64,000 nt of DNA from JACCZX01 sp963829995 (GCA_963829995.1 CAWHKW010000014.1:151464-215463); one strand, 5' to 3'. Shown: positions 28,264-37,629, numbered from the stretch's first letter. Numbers and translations are program-made. The notes: generated by a model from the sequence alone, not told the origin.

Positions 28264-29493
28264 CTACGGCACCGCGCGATCGATAACGAGCGCCATCCCC
28301 TGCGTTCCGACCTTCACTTTCTCGGTCGCTCCCTCCAGGTCACCGCTGGCAGGAATCGCGTTGCCCGAGCGCGAGATACGCGCGTTGACAATCACTTCGC
28401 TGAGCGCGGAGATCTTTGCGGTCGGCGCCATTGCGCGCGAATCATCGAGCGTGAATTGCAAAGGCAGTTCGCTGACACGCGCGCGCACGACGGCCACCGG
28501 CATGCGAGAGCCGTCTGCAGGACGCGCGAAAACGAACACGGAATCATCGGGGCGCACTTTGGATTCCAGCGATGGACTCAGCGTGACTGTCCCGCTGACG
28601 CTGCGGCCACCGGACATCTCACCCGCAGCGCCTTTTGGCGTCTGTGCAACCGGCGGCATGCCGGCCAATGAGCGGGCTTCGTCGATGCTGCCCTGCACGC
28701 GCTGCCTCAGCGGTGAGTCCGCGGGAGCGGCGTCCTGCAGACGCTGCCAGTAATCGACCGCCGCTCTGTAGTCTTTGCGATCGAACGCTTCCGAGCCCGA
28801 CATCGCGAGTGCTTTCCATTGGGTCGGATCGATCTGCAGCGCGCGCTGTACCAGTTCCATCGGTTTGCCGGCAAAGCTCCGGCCCTGGCTCATCGCCAAC
28901 GCATCGGCGTAGTCGGCGAGGATGTCGGCATCATCTGGCAGCAGCGTGTTGAGTTTTGCGTACGCGCTGGCCGCCTCCTGAAAGTTGCCCAGGGTGTAAT
29001 GGGTGCGCGCCAGAATGGCCCAGCCTTCGACGTTGTTCGGCTCCTTTTCGAGCCGCTGCTTGACCTGCGCGATCATCGCGTCGATCTGCTCGCGGGTGGG
29101 CTGATCAGCGCTATGGGAGGCGACCGCGGACGGCGACAGCGCGTCCGGAGTGCCGATTCGCCAGTAAAGCGCGCCCGCTGCAACCGGAATGATCACCGTC
29201 ACCGCAACGGCCGACCAGCGATGGGGGCGGCGCGCGACGCTTACCTCGGGCGTCGCGCGCGCTTCGGTTAACAGCCGTTTTTCGAGCTCACTTTTCGACT
29301 CGGCGTGTTGTTCGGCAGATATCGTGCCGCGCGCCAGGTCGGCGTCCAGATCGGCGAACTGATCCTTGAAGATGGTGATATTGGCCGCGGAGTGTTCGAC
29401 CGACCCTCCACCGGATGGTCGCAGCAATGGCCAGAGCAGCCAAGCGAGCGCCACCGTCACCATCGCTACGGCGATGATTACGAATGTAGTCAC
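28264..29493 (-). CDS. ccmI: cytochrome c maturation protein CcmI (CycH)
   Basis: 409 residues from GTG 29493, which overlaps the ccmH stop as GTGA. Two N-terminal membrane segments (TFVIIAVAMVTVALAWLLWP and about residues 92-112) enclose the typical cytosolic loop (ITIFKDQFADLDADLARGTI). Next come TPR units in the periplasm (VEGWAILARTHYTLGNFQEA) and a C-terminal beta domain (VSGTVTLSPSLESKV). CcmI presents apocytochrome c to the heme ligation complex. An upstream in-frame start would place an Arg-rich sequence before the helix and is rejected. Confidence 0.92.
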   Translation of the reverse strand: MTTFVIIAVAMVTVALAWLLWPLLRPSGGGSVEHSAANITIFKDQFADLDADLARGTISAEQHAESKSELEKRLLTEARATPEVSVARRPHRWSAVAVTVIIPVAAGALYWRIGTPDALSPSAVASHSADQPTREQIDAMIAQVKQRLEKEPNNVEGWAILARTHYTLGNFQEAASAYAKLNTLLPDDADILADYADALAMSQGRSFAGKPMELVQRALQIDPTQWKALAMSGSEAFDRKDYRAAVDYWQRLQDAAPADSPLRQRVQGSIDEARSLAGMPPVAQTPKGAAGEMSGGRSVSGTVTLSPSLESKVRPDDSVFVFARPADGSRMPVAVVRARVSELPLQFTLDDSRAMAPTAKISALSEVIVNARISRSGNAIPASGDLEGATEKVKVGTQGMALVIDRAVP

Positions 29494-29963
29494 TGTGGTG
29501 TGCTGGCCGAACCGCCGAGCAGGCGTTGCGCCTCGGCATGCTCGGCGTCTGTCAGCGGCCGTTCGGTCGCGCGCCGCCGGCGATTGCGCAGCGCACGCAT
29601 GAAAGCGAGCAGCGCGGCAATCGCGAGCAGCGCCGGGCCGAACCAAAGCAGCAGCGTGTGCGACTTCACCGGCGGCCGATATAAGACAAAGTCACCGTAG
29701 CGCGCCACCATGAAGTCGCGAATGTCGGCGTCGCTTCGGCCCGCCCGTATCTGCTCGTTGATCTCACGGCGCAAATCGACGGCGAGCTCGGCGTTCGATT
29801 CGGCAATCGACTGGTTCTGGCACACCAGACAACGCAACTGCTCGGCGAGCGCCGCTGCGCGGCGTGCGCCTGCGGCATCGAGCTGCATCGCGGGCTTGGT
29901 TGCGTTGACGCCACTCGTCAGCAGCGCCAGCAGCACGCACGCGATCGCGATTCGCAGCATCAT
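29490..29963 (-). CDS. ccmH: cytochrome c maturation thioreductase CcmH
   Basis: 157 residues with a signal peptide, the redox motif LRCLVCQNQSIAESNA, and a single C-terminal membrane segment (LLLWFGPALLAIAALLAF). It reduces the heme-site disulfide of apocytochrome c together with CcmG. It overlaps ccmG by four bases upstream and ccmI by four bases downstream. Confidence 0.94.
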   Translation of the reverse strand: MMLRIAIACVLLALLTSGVNATKPAMQLDAAGARRAAALAEQLRCLVCQNQSIAESNAELAVDLRREINEQIRAGRSDADIRDFMVARYGDFVLYRPPVKSHTLLLWFGPALLAIAALLAFMRALRNRRRRATERPLTDAEHAEAQRLLGGSASTPQ

Positions 29964-30562
29964 GACTTCTGCAACTGCAGCACCAGCGGCAATATCTTGT
30001 TGCGCCAGGTTTCTTCGGTGATCGGCCCGATCTGCTTGAAGCGAATCACGCCCGACTTGTCGATCACAAATGTTTCGGGCACGCCATAGACGCCGTAATC
30101 GATACCGACGCGCCCGTCGTTATCGACGACAGACAGCTGGTATGGGTCGCCAAATTGCCCAAGCCAGCCCAACGCCGCGTCACGCTTGTCCTTGTAGTTC
30201 AAGCCCACGATCGGAATGACGTTTTTCTTCGCAAGGTCGACCAGCAGTGGATGCTCGATACGGCACGCGACGCACCACGACGCCCACACGTTGAACAGCC
30301 ACACTTCACCCCGCATCTGCTGGGGAGAAAACGATTGCTCGGGCCTTGCGAGCTGCGTCAGCTGAAATGCCGGCGCCGGCTTGCCGATGAACGGCGACGG
30401 TACTTCACGCGGATTCAGTCCAAGCCCAACGAACAGAAATCCCGCGAGAACAACAAAAATCCCGAGCGGAACCGCGAACCGCAGCGCCGACTTCGGCTCT
30501 GTCGGTGCCGGCGGCGAAACGTCCGCCGAGTCGTCAACTGCGGCGCCGCGAACTTCGTTCAC
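29960..30562 (-). CDS. ccmG: thiol:disulfide interchange protein CcmG (DsbE)
   Basis: 200 residues. One N-terminal membrane anchor (RFAVPLGIFVVLAGFLFVGL), then a periplasmic thioredoxin fold with WASWCVACRIEHP as the active site (CVAC), the cis-Pro in GVPETFVIDK and GKPAPAFQL. It passes electrons to CcmH and apocytochrome c. Overlaps ccmF and ccmH by four bases each. Confidence 0.95.
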   Translation of the reverse strand: MNEVRGAAVDDSADVSPPAPTEPKSALRFAVPLGIFVVLAGFLFVGLGLNPREVPSPFIGKPAPAFQLTQLARPEQSFSPQQMRGEVWLFNVWASWCVACRIEHPLLVDLAKKNVIPIVGLNYKDKRDAALGWLGQFGDPYQLSVVDNDGRVGIDYGVYGVPETFVIDKSGVIRFKQIGPITEETWRNKILPLVLQLQKS

Positions 30563-32541
30563 GCAGACACCCGCTCCGATGCCGTCAGGTCGCGCCGCGC
30601 CAGCAGTCGATACCGGCGATCAGACAACGCCAATGCGCCGCCCAATGCCATCAGTACGCACCCGCCCCAGATCCAGGTCACGAACGGCTTGTGATACACG
30701 CGCACGCTCCACGCGCCGGACTCGAGTGCGCCTGGATCGATGGGCTCTCCGAGCGACACGTAGATATCACCCCTGACGCCGGTGTCGATCGCCGCCTCGG
30801 TCATCGGCATCTTCTGCACGTTGTAGATACGCTTTTCAGGGTGCATGGTCGCCACCCGAGTGCCGTCACGGCTGACTTCGACCGCACCGCGCACGCCTGT
30901 GTAGTTTGGTCCCGCGATCTTCTGAGTGCCGTCGAACCGGACGGCGTAGCGGCCGACTTGCACTGTGTCGCCCACGTTCATCCGCATGTCGCGCTCAACC
31001 TGGTAACCGTTCACGACGGTCACGCCGACGACAAACACCGCGATGCCAAGATGTGCCACCTGCATGCCCCAGTAGGAGCGACCTTGCGCACGCAGCCGCT
31101 CGGTCAGCCCTCCGCGCAAATGGCGAACTCTCTCCTTGATGTTGGTCACGATCGACGCCATTACCCAGAACGCGAGGAACAGGCCGACGCTGATCAGCGG
31201 TGTCCACCGGCCGGCGATCACCGGAACAATCAACGCCGACACCAGCGCGACGACGAATGCCCATTTCAAGCGCGTTGCGAGATCGGGCAGCTCGGCTTTC
31301 TTCCAGCGCGCCATCGGCCCGATGCCCATCAGGAACACAAGCGGCGCCATCACGGCGCCGAACACCAGATTGAAATACGGCGGTCCAACCGAGGCTTTCG
31401 GCAGTGTCAGCGCATCGAGGAACAGCGGATACAAAGTGCCAAGCAGTACCGATCCCGCCGCGACCGCGAGCAGCAGGTTGTTCAGCAGCAGAAACGACTC
31501 GCGCGACACGGTCTCGAACTTGCCGCCCAGCCCAACCTTCGGTGCGCGCCATGCAAACAGCGCGAGCGACGAGCCGATGACGAACACCAGGAACGCAAGG
31601 ATGAAAACGCCGCGCTTCGGATCGGTCGCGAACGCATGCACCGACGTCAACACACCCGACCGAACCAGGAACGTGCCGAGCAGTGACAGCGAAAACGCAC
31701 AGATCGCGAGCAGCACTGTCCAGCTTCTGAAGCTGCCGCGCTTTTCGGTGGCCGCCAACGAGTGAATCAGTGCGGTACCGACCAGCCACGGCATGAAGGA
31801 GGCGTTCTCCACCGGATCCCAGAACCACCAGCCGCCCCACCCCAGTTCGTAATACGCCCACCAGCTGCCGAGCGCTATGCCGCACGTCAAGAAGCACCAC
31901 GCGAGTGTCGTCCACGGGCGCGACCAGCGGGCCCACGCCGCGTCGAGCTTTCCGCTCAGCAAAGCCGCGATCGCGAACGAGAACGCAATCGAGAAACCGA
32001 CATATCCCATGTAAAGCATCGGCGGGTGAAACACCATGCCGGGGTCCTGCAGCAGCGGGTTCAAATCGCGGCCATCGGCAGCGGCCGGGAACAGGCGATC
32101 GAACGGATTCGACGTGAGCAGCATGAACAGCAAAAATCCAATCGAGATCACGCCCTGCACGCCGATCACCCGCGCGACCATGTCGTCCGGCAAGTGGCGC
32201 GAAAAGATGGACACCGCAAAGGTCCACCACGCGAGCATCAGCACCCACAACAACAGCGAACCCTCGTGCGATCCCCAGCTCGCGGCGATTCGATAGTGCA
32301 GCGGTAATTGGCTGTTGGAGTTACTTGCGACGTTGACGACCGAGAAATCGTTGACGACGAACGAATACAGCAGGCAACCGAACGCAACCGTCACGAACAG
32401 CACCTGCCCGCGCGCGGCGGGACGCGCCACGGCCATCCAGGTACGGTCGCCGCGCGCGGCGCCGGCGATCGGTAATACCGCCTGCGCTGTTGCGAGCAGC
32501 AGCGCCAGAATCAAAGCGAGGTTGCCGATTTCGGGGATCAC
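30559..32541 (-). CDS. ccmF: heme lyase subunit CcmF
   Basis: 660 residues from GTG 32541 (VIPEIGNLALILALLLA, the usual CcmF opening); the upstream TTG would lie in the intergenic repeat. About 14 membrane segments. The WWD heme-handling domain is visible as WGGWWFWDPVENASFMPWL, and periplasmic loops carry conserved His residues. CcmF joins heme to apocytochrome c. The C-terminal domain (LGEPIDPGALESGAWSVRVY) is complete. Separated from ccmE by the second copy of the dispersed repeat, the only non-overlapping junction in the ccmC-to-ccmI part of the operon. Confidence 0.95.
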   Translation of the reverse strand: MIPEIGNLALILALLLATAQAVLPIAGAARGDRTWMAVARPAARGQVLFVTVAFGCLLYSFVVNDFSVVNVASNSNSQLPLHYRIAASWGSHEGSLLLWVLMLAWWTFAVSIFSRHLPDDMVARVIGVQGVISIGFLLFMLLTSNPFDRLFPAAADGRDLNPLLQDPGMVFHPPMLYMGYVGFSIAFSFAIAALLSGKLDAAWARWSRPWTTLAWCFLTCGIALGSWWAYYELGWGGWWFWDPVENASFMPWLVGTALIHSLAATEKRGSFRSWTVLLAICAFSLSLLGTFLVRSGVLTSVHAFATDPKRGVFILAFLVFVIGSSLALFAWRAPKVGLGGKFETVSRESFLLLNNLLLAVAAGSVLLGTLYPLFLDALTLPKASVGPPYFNLVFGAVMAPLVFLMGIGPMARWKKAELPDLATRLKWAFVVALVSALIVPVIAGRWTPLISVGLFLAFWVMASIVTNIKERVRHLRGGLTERLRAQGRSYWGMQVAHLGIAVFVVGVTVVNGYQVERDMRMNVGDTVQVGRYAVRFDGTQKIAGPNYTGVRGAVEVSRDGTRVATMHPEKRIYNVQKMPMTEAAIDTGVRGDIYVSLGEPIDPGALESGAWSVRVYHKPFVTWIWGGCVLMALGGALALSDRRYRLLARRDLTASERVSA

Positions 32542-32550
32542 GTCAGCACC

Positions 32551-32610
32551 GCCGGGCCGCCCCAAGGTGCTGAAGCGCCCCCACGGGGGGCAGCGAGCGA
32601 AGTGAGGGTG
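32551..32610. repeat. dispersed intergenic hairpin repeat, copy 2
   Basis: Shares GCCGGGCCGCCCCAAG and the GCCCCC/GGGGGC palindrome with 4037-4099, in the same orientation. It sits between ccmE and ccmF within an otherwise tightly packed operon and could act as a stabilising or attenuating hairpin in the transcript. Confidence 0.7.
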
Positions 32611-32627
32611 CCATCGGGCCTCATGGC

Positions 32628-33071
32628 TTATTGCAATGTCTTGCGCGCTTTTTGCGCCTGCTCGACTGCGTACGCGGCTTCGGGTGGCGTGTAATTCTCG
32701 TCGTGTTTCGCCAGTACTTCGTGCGCGCGAAACACGCCGTCTTCGCCGAGCTTGCCTTGCGCGACTACGCCTTTGCCTTCCTTGAACAAGTCAGGAAGGA
32801 TGCCGGTGAACACGACTGGAATGACCTTGGCGGTATCAGTGACGTTGAACGAGACGGTCAGCCCGTCGGACTGGCGCTTGACGCTGCCTTGCTCAACGAG
32901 GCCACCGACTCTGAAGGCCTTTCCCTGCGGCGCCTCCTTGTTAGCGATCTGCGACGGGCTATAAAAGAACACGAGGTTCTCCTGGAACGCAGAAAGCACC
33001 AACGCGGCGGCCACTCCCAACACGGCAAGTCCACCAACGATCAGCGTCAGTCTTTTATGGCGAGGTTTCAT
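32628..33071 (-). CDS. ccmE: periplasmic heme chaperone CcmE
   Basis: 147 residues from ATG 33071. One N-terminal anchor (LTLIVGGLAVLGVAAALVLS), then the OB-fold domain with FRVGGLVEQGSV, VVFTGILPDLFKEGKGVVAQ and the heme-binding LAKHDENYTPPE, whose His binds heme covalently. ATGA overlap with ccmD fixes the start. Confidence 0.95.
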   Translation of the reverse strand: MKPRHKRLTLIVGGLAVLGVAAALVLSAFQENLVFFYSPSQIANKEAPQGKAFRVGGLVEQGSVKRQSDGLTVSFNVTDTAKVIPVVFTGILPDLFKEGKGVVAQGKLGEDGVFRAHEVLAKHDENYTPPEAAYAVEQAQKARKTLQ

Positions 33072-33262
33072 CGAACGCCCGCGGTTTGCATGGGTTCCTG
33101 CTTCAAGTTTGTTGCTTTCACTTCGGCCACCGCGGTGCTGCGGCGCGCCCTTAACAGCCAGAGTTCGATCGCGATCACCGCCACCACGGTCGCATACGAT
33201 CCCCAAACGTAGAAACCGTAGCCTCCCATCGCCCAGAAGTCTGCCCAACTTCCCCAGTTCAC
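33068..33262 (-). CDS. ccmD: heme exporter accessory protein CcmD
   Basis: 64 residues from GTG 33262, which overlaps the ccmC stop as GTGA. The family signature FWAMGGYGFYVWGSYA is followed by the single membrane helix VVAVIAIELWLL and basic LRARRS. CcmD releases heme-loaded CcmE from CcmABC. Small size and non-ATG start make it easy to miss. Confidence 0.93.
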   Translation of the reverse strand: MNWGSWADFWAMGGYGFYVWGSYATVVAVIAIELWLLRARRSTAVAEVKATNLKQEPMQTAGVR

Positions 33263-34032
33263 TTGAGCCTTCCTTGCGCCAGAAGTTCCTTCGTCCATTC
33301 GGCGCGCTTTTCGCGCTCGAGCACGATGCTGCGCACGCGGTGCAATGCGGCGCCAATGCTGTACATCCAGAACGCCAGCGCCATCAGCAGCATGCCCAGC
33401 AGCATCGTGGCTGCCATCGAAGGTGAGCGCGTCAGGCTGACCGAAGAGCCCTGGTGCAGCGTGTTCCACCACTGCACTGAAAAATAGATGATCGGAATGT
33501 TAATGACACCGACCAGCGCGAGTACCGCGCCGGCCTTGTCCGCGCGCCGCGGATCATCTATTGCGGCCTGCAGCGCGAGAAACCCGAGATACAGAAACAA
33601 CAAAACCAATTCGGACGTCAGACGCGCATCCCATACCCAGTACGTGCCCCACGTCGGTTTGCCCCACAGCGACCCGGTGATCAGCGCCAGCACGGTCATC
33701 AACGCGCCCGTCGGCGCGATCGCACTTGCCATCATCGACGACATGCGCGTGTTCATGATCAGGCCTACTGCGGCCCAGCATGCCATCACGAGATAAAGAA
33801 ACATCGACATCCACGCAGCGGGCACATGAATGAAGATGATGCGATACGACTCGCCCTGCGTTGCATCGGTCGGAGCGACAAAAAATCCGACGTACAGGCC
33901 GAACGCCGCAAGGACCGCAGCCAGCGCGAAAAACCACGGTGTCATCGCTCCCGCCAGCGGGAAAAACGTCTGCGGCGACGAAAACCAGAACCAACCCGGT
34001 TTCGATCTCGGACCGATGCTGACGCTGCTCAT
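33259..34032 (-). CDS. ccmC: heme exporter/handling protein CcmC
   Basis: 257 residues from ATG 34032. Six membrane helices and the WWD motif as KPTWGTYWVWDARLT, with conserved His before it (IIFIHVPAAWMSM) and after it (NTLHQGSS). It loads heme onto CcmE. A TTG nine bases upstream is possible but less likely; the repaired ccmB stop is two bases before the ATG. Confidence 0.94.
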   Translation of the reverse strand: MSSVSIGPRSKPGWFWFSSPQTFFPLAGAMTPWFFALAAVLAAFGLYVGFFVAPTDATQGESYRIIFIHVPAAWMSMFLYLVMACWAAVGLIMNTRMSSMMASAIAPTGALMTVLALITGSLWGKPTWGTYWVWDARLTSELVLLFLYLGFLALQAAIDDPRRADKAGAVLALVGVINIPIIYFSVQWWNTLHQGSSVSLTRSPSMAATMLLGMLLMALAFWMYSIGAALHRVRSIVLEREKRAEWTKELLAQGRLK

Positions 34033-34033
34033 G

Positions 34034-34703
34034 TCATTCAACCGAAATGCGGAGCGCTATCGCCACGGCCCACGGCGTCAACACCGCCGCAGATAAAGCG
34101 AATGCGCCCAGCAGCAGTAGATAAGGCGGTGACGCTGAGACCGGAAGCGGCTGCGCCAACCGCGCCGGCGCCGAAAATCAATACCGGAATATAGAGCGGC
34201 AACACGAGCAAAGATGTTAGCACTCCACCTCCGCGCAAGCCGAGCGTAAGCGCTGCACCGATCGACCCGATCAGCGAGAGCACCGGCGTGCCGAGCGCCA
34301 GCGAAACCACCAGGACCGCGGTAGCCGCTGGGTCCAGATCGAAGACGACACCGAATGCGACCGCCATGACTGTCAGCGGCAAACCCGTCGTGATCCAGTG
34401 CGCCGCGGCCTTGCCAAGAACGATCAACGATAACGGCTCGGCCGACAGCAGCATCTGCTCCAACGTGCCGTCGGCGTAATCGTTCGCGAACAAACGCGGC
34501 AGCGACAGGATGGCGGCGAGCAGCGCCGCGACCCACACCACGCCCGCGGCGATGTCGCGCAAAAGCGCCGGCTCCGGGCCGATGCCCAGCGGGACCATCG
34601 TCACCACCACAACGAAAAAGAACAATGTGTTGAGCACATCGGATTTTTGCCGCATCGCTAGCAACAGATCGCGGCGAATTACCTGCAAAAAGACGCTCAG
34701 CAT
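34034..34703 (-). CDS. ccmB: heme exporter membrane protein CcmB, frame broken near 34130-34142
   Basis: About 222 residues when repaired. The frame from ATG 34703 gives the six-helix CcmB protein (RRDLLLAMRQKSDVLNTLFF, LLSLPRLFANDYADGTLEQM-like region, LALGTPVLSLIGSIGAAL). After ASGLS it turns into Arg/Gly-rich residues ending at 34038. In the neighbouring frame the same DNA reads SPPYLLLLGAFALSAAVLTP and WAVAIALRISVE, the normal CcmB C-terminus, to TGA 34034-34036. A one-base indel at about 34130-34142 separates them. CcmB is the membrane half of the CcmAB transporter that frees holo-CcmE. Confidence 0.9.
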
Positions 34704-34709
34704 GCGGCG

Positions 34710-35348
34710 TCAGGAGACCAAAGCCGCACTGCCGGCAAGCTCGATATGCTGCTGACGCGGCACGTCGATGGCAACGTCTTGATGGGTGACCAGCACTACC
34801 ATGTTGCCGTTGCCGACATGGCTTGCAATGCGCTCCGAAAGTGACGCCACCCCGCGTTGATCGAGCGCGATAAACGGCTCGTCAAGAATCCATAGCGAAG
34901 CAGTCGTGGTTGCAAACAGCCGCGCCAGCGCGACGCGCCGGCGCTGTCCTTGCGACAAGCGACGGGCCAGAGTGTGCTCGTACGGCGCAAGGCCTACGGC
35001 GTCGAGTGCCCGCCTCATCACTTCGAGCTCGACGTCGCGCCCCGCAACCGCCTGCGCCACCTTTACGTTCTCGATCACCGTCAGGTCATCCTTGACGCCG
35101 TTCAGATGGCCGACGTAAACAAGGTTCTTCCAGTACTCCTCGCGCTGCCCGCGAATGTTCCGGCCGTGCCAACGCACTTCACCGGCCGCCGGCTCGAGCA
35201 ACCCACACAGCATTCTCAACAGGCTGGTTTTGCCCGTGCCGTTCGGCCCCGCGACCCGCAGCAGCGATCCCGGCACGACAGCGAACTCGAGCGCGGCGAA
35301 CAACACGCGTTCGCCGCGCTCGCAGGTGAGATTGACGGCGTCGAGCAT
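34710..35348 (-). CDS. ccmA: heme exporter ATP-binding protein CcmA
   Basis: 212 residues from ATG 35348 (GTG 35354 is an alternative start). ABC ATPase with Walker A GPNGTGKTSLL, the Q-loop region, signature LSQGQRRRVALARL, Walker B LWILDEPF and the switch His in LVTHQDV. First gene of the ccm operon, six bases upstream of ccmB. With ccmBCDEFGHI it makes a complete System I cytochrome c maturation set. Confidence 0.94.
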   Translation of the reverse strand: MLDAVNLTCERGERVLFAALEFAVVPGSLLRVAGPNGTGKTSLLRMLCGLLEPAAGEVRWHGRNIRGQREEYWKNLVYVGHLNGVKDDLTVIENVKVAQAVAGRDVELEVMRRALDAVGLAPYEHTLARRLSQGQRRRVALARLFATTTASLWILDEPFIALDQRGVASLSERIASHVGNGNMVVLVTHQDVAIDVPRQQHIELAGSAALVS

Positions 35349-35394
35349 CGGCACGCGTTATAAGCGATGGAGCCACTATGCGATAGTCGGAAAA
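35349..35394. promoter_or_regulatory. compact divergent promoter region, ccmA/purT
   Basis: Only 46 bases separate the two divergent start codons. It contains ACTAT-GCG-ATAGT (35375-35387), a small palindrome, and TATAAG on the plus strand. Both promoters must overlap each other or lie within the opposite genes. Confidence 0.4.
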
Positions 35395-36621
35395 ATGGCT
35401 TCTCCCCAAACTTCACCTTCGATGCCCGCGTTCGGAACGCCACTATCGAAGGCCGCGCTGAAGGTGATGCTGCTCGGTGCGGGTGAACTCGGCAAGGAAG
35501 TGATCATCGCCTTGCAGCGGTTCGGCGTCGAAGTGATCGCGGTCGACCGCTATGCAAGCGCGCCCGGCCACCAGGTCGCGCATCGCGCGCACGTGATCAA
35601 TATGGCGGATGGTGCGGCGCTGCGCGCGTTGATCGAGGCCGAACGCCCGGCGATCGTCGTCCCCGAGATCGAGGCGATCGCCACCGATGCGCTGGCAACG
35701 GTCGAGCGCGACGGCCTGGCGCGTGTCGTGCCGACCGCGCGTGCGGCGCAGCTGACGATGAACCGCGAGGGCATCCGCCGCCTGGCAGCCGAAACGCTGC
35801 GATTGCCCACCTCCCCCTTCCGCTTCGCCGATTCGCTGGACGAGATGCGCACCGCAGCGCAGGCGATTGGGCTGCCGTGCATCGTCAAGCCGGTGATGTC
35901 GTCGTCGGGCAAGGGACAAAGCCGCGTCGACACCGCTGATCAAATCGATGCTGCGTGGCATTACGCCAAGGCAGGCGGACGCGTGGCGCTCGGTCGCGTC
36001 ATCGTCGAAGGTCTGATCGAATTCGATTACGAAATCACGCTGCTGACGGTGCGTGCACTTGGCCGCGACGGAGTGATCGAAACACACTTTTGTGAGCCGA
36101 TCGGCCACGTGCAAGTCGCCGGCGATTATGTAGAAAGCTGGCAGCCGCAGGCGATGTCGGCAGCAGCGCTTGCCAAGGCGCGTGACTATGCGAAAGCCGT
36201 GACGGACAACCTCGGCGGCACCGGCATCTTTGGAGTCGAGCTGTTCGTAAAGGATGACGCGGTGTGGTTTTCCGAGGTCAGTCCGCGGCCGCACGACACC
36301 GGCATGGTGACGATGGCAACGCAGTGGCAGAACGAATTCGAACTGCACGCGCGCGCGATGCTCGGGCTGCCCGTCGATACTTCCTTGCGCAGTCCCGGCG
36401 CCAGTGCGGTCATCTACGGCGGCCATGACGCGCAGGCGATGAAGTTTGACGGCGTTGCCGACGCGCTCGCGGCTGAAGGAACCGACGTCAGACTGTTCGG
36501 CAAGCCGGAGTCTTTCGTCAAACGCCGCATGGGAGTGGCGTTGGCGCGAGCAGCAACGACGGCCGAAGCCCGTACGCGCGCGAAGGCATGCGCGCGCACG
36601 ATCACGCCCCGGCCTGCTTGA
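35395..36621 (+). CDS. purT: formate-dependent phosphoribosylglycinamide formyltransferase PurT
   Basis: 408 residues from ATG 35395. ATP-grasp enzyme that makes formyl-GAR from GAR, formate and ATP in purine synthesis. Marks are VMLLGAGELGKEVIIALQRF, VVPEIEAIATDALA, CIVKPVMSSSGKGQS, FFVKDDAVWFSEVSPRPHDT-like region and SPGASAVIYG. The frame is open far upstream across ccmA on the other strand, which is only a shadow. Purine genes guaA and guaB lie 6-9 kb away. Confidence 0.95.
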   Translation: MASPQTSPSMPAFGTPLSKAALKVMLLGAGELGKEVIIALQRFGVEVIAVDRYASAPGHQVAHRAHVINMADGAALRALIEAERPAIVVPEIEAIATDALATVERDGLARVVPTARAAQLTMNREGIRRLAAETLRLPTSPFRFADSLDEMRTAAQAIGLPCIVKPVMSSSGKGQSRVDTADQIDAAWHYAKAGGRVALGRVIVEGLIEFDYEITLLTVRALGRDGVIETHFCEPIGHVQVAGDYVESWQPQAMSAAALAKARDYAKAVTDNLGGTGIFGVELFVKDDAVWFSEVSPRPHDTGMVTMATQWQNEFELHARAMLGLPVDTSLRSPGASAVIYGGHDAQAMKFDGVADALAAEGTDVRLFGKPESFVKRRMGVALARAATTAEARTRAKACARTITPRPA

Positions 36622-36774
36622 GTCGGCGGGCTCGGCGGATTAAACGCCGCGATTGACCGCATCGCCGCTCGCAATTCCGCGTATGGCCGCCCAGAGGGCG
36701 CGGTCTACAATCCGCCCTCCGCGCGTCAACTGGGCTCGTCACTTTGACACTCAGGAGCGCTCGACTCGAATGCC

Positions 36775-37428
36775 ATGAAAATACTCGTCGTCGACGACCA
36801 CTCGCTCATCACCGATGCACTCAGTGTGTTGTTTTTGGATCTCGATCCAACCGCTGAAGTCATCACGACCCGTACCGCCGAAGGTGCGCTGAAGATCCAG
36901 GAAGAACAGCCCGAGCTCGATCTGGTCGTGCTCGACCTCGGTATGCCGGGCGTATCGGGCACCGCTTTGCTGGAAGCCATGGTGGCCAAGGCGCCGGAGA
37001 TGAAAATTCTGGTGCTCTCCGGCAACCAGGATCAACGCAGCGTGATGCGGGTCCTGCAACTCGGCGCTGCCGGCTTCGTACCGAAATCGATGGCATCGGA
37101 AACGCTGCTGTCCGCCGTCAAGTTTGTTCTGTCAGGCGGTGTTTACATCCCGGCTGACTTGCTGGAGGAAGTCAATCGCGCCGGCATTTTCGGAACCTCC
37201 GAACGCTCGCGCGATAGTGATGGTGGGCGAGTCGAGTTGACTGAGCGTCAGGAGCAGGTGTTGAAGCTGCTCGCGCGTGGCGCACCGATCAAGATCATCT
37301 GCCGTGAGCTTGGTTTGTCGGAAGGTACGGTTAAGACGCACGTGACCGCTATCTATCGCGCCTTCGGCGCGTCGAATCGCACTGAGGCGCTGCTCGCTGC
37401 TCGGCGGCACGGGTACGACATAGGTTAG
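36775..37428 (+). CDS. NarL/FixJ-family response regulator
   Basis: 217 residues. The receiver begins KILVVDDHSLITDAL with the phospho-acceptor Asp in LVVLDLGMPGVSG and the Lys in FVPKSM. A LuxR-type HTH follows: LTERQEQVLKLLARGAPIKI, with LGLSEGTVKTHVTAIYRAFG. DNA-binding transcription regulator. It converges on a hybrid kinase gene of the minus strand across a 180-bp inverted repeat, and that kinase is the most likely partner. Confidence 0.93.
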   Translation: MKILVVDDHSLITDALSVLFLDLDPTAEVITTRTAEGALKIQEEQPELDLVVLDLGMPGVSGTALLEAMVAKAPEMKILVLSGNQDQRSVMRVLQLGAAGFVPKSMASETLLSAVKFVLSGGVYIPADLLEEVNRAGIFGTSERSRDSDGGRVELTERQEQVLKLLARGAPIKIICRELGLSEGTVKTHVTAIYRAFGASNRTEALLAARRHGYDIG

Positions 37429-37449
37429 TCGTTCAGTGTCTCGCGCGGC

Positions 37450-37629
37450 GCGCAAGCGTTGGGCGGAGCTGCCCTGCCTGGGCGTCGGGCACTGAAGTGC
37501 CGACCACTGCGGTACTCACAACGCCGGCGCAAAAAAAGGCTAAAGCGTTTTTTTGCTCAAAGGCCCCGGCGTTGCTCCGTTCCTCGGGCGACGCCCCGAA
37601 GGCAGGCCAGCTCCGCCCAACGCTTGCGC
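37450..37629. repeat. 180-bp nested inverted repeat between convergent regulator and kinase genes
   Basis: The outer arms (37450-37471 and 37608-37629) are 22 bases long and perfectly complementary. Further in, CCTGCCT, GGGCGTCG, CAACGCCGG and GCAAAAAAA on the left match their complements on the right in the same nested order, so the whole element can fold into one long hairpin with bulges, topped by GGCTAAAGCG. A separate perfect small palindrome GGCACTGAAGTGCC lies at 37488-37501. The outer arms contain GTTGGGC and GCCCAAC. It fills most of the 310 bases without a gene here. It may serve as a two-way terminator, but its size suggests a REP/MITE-like insertion. Confidence 0.75.
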
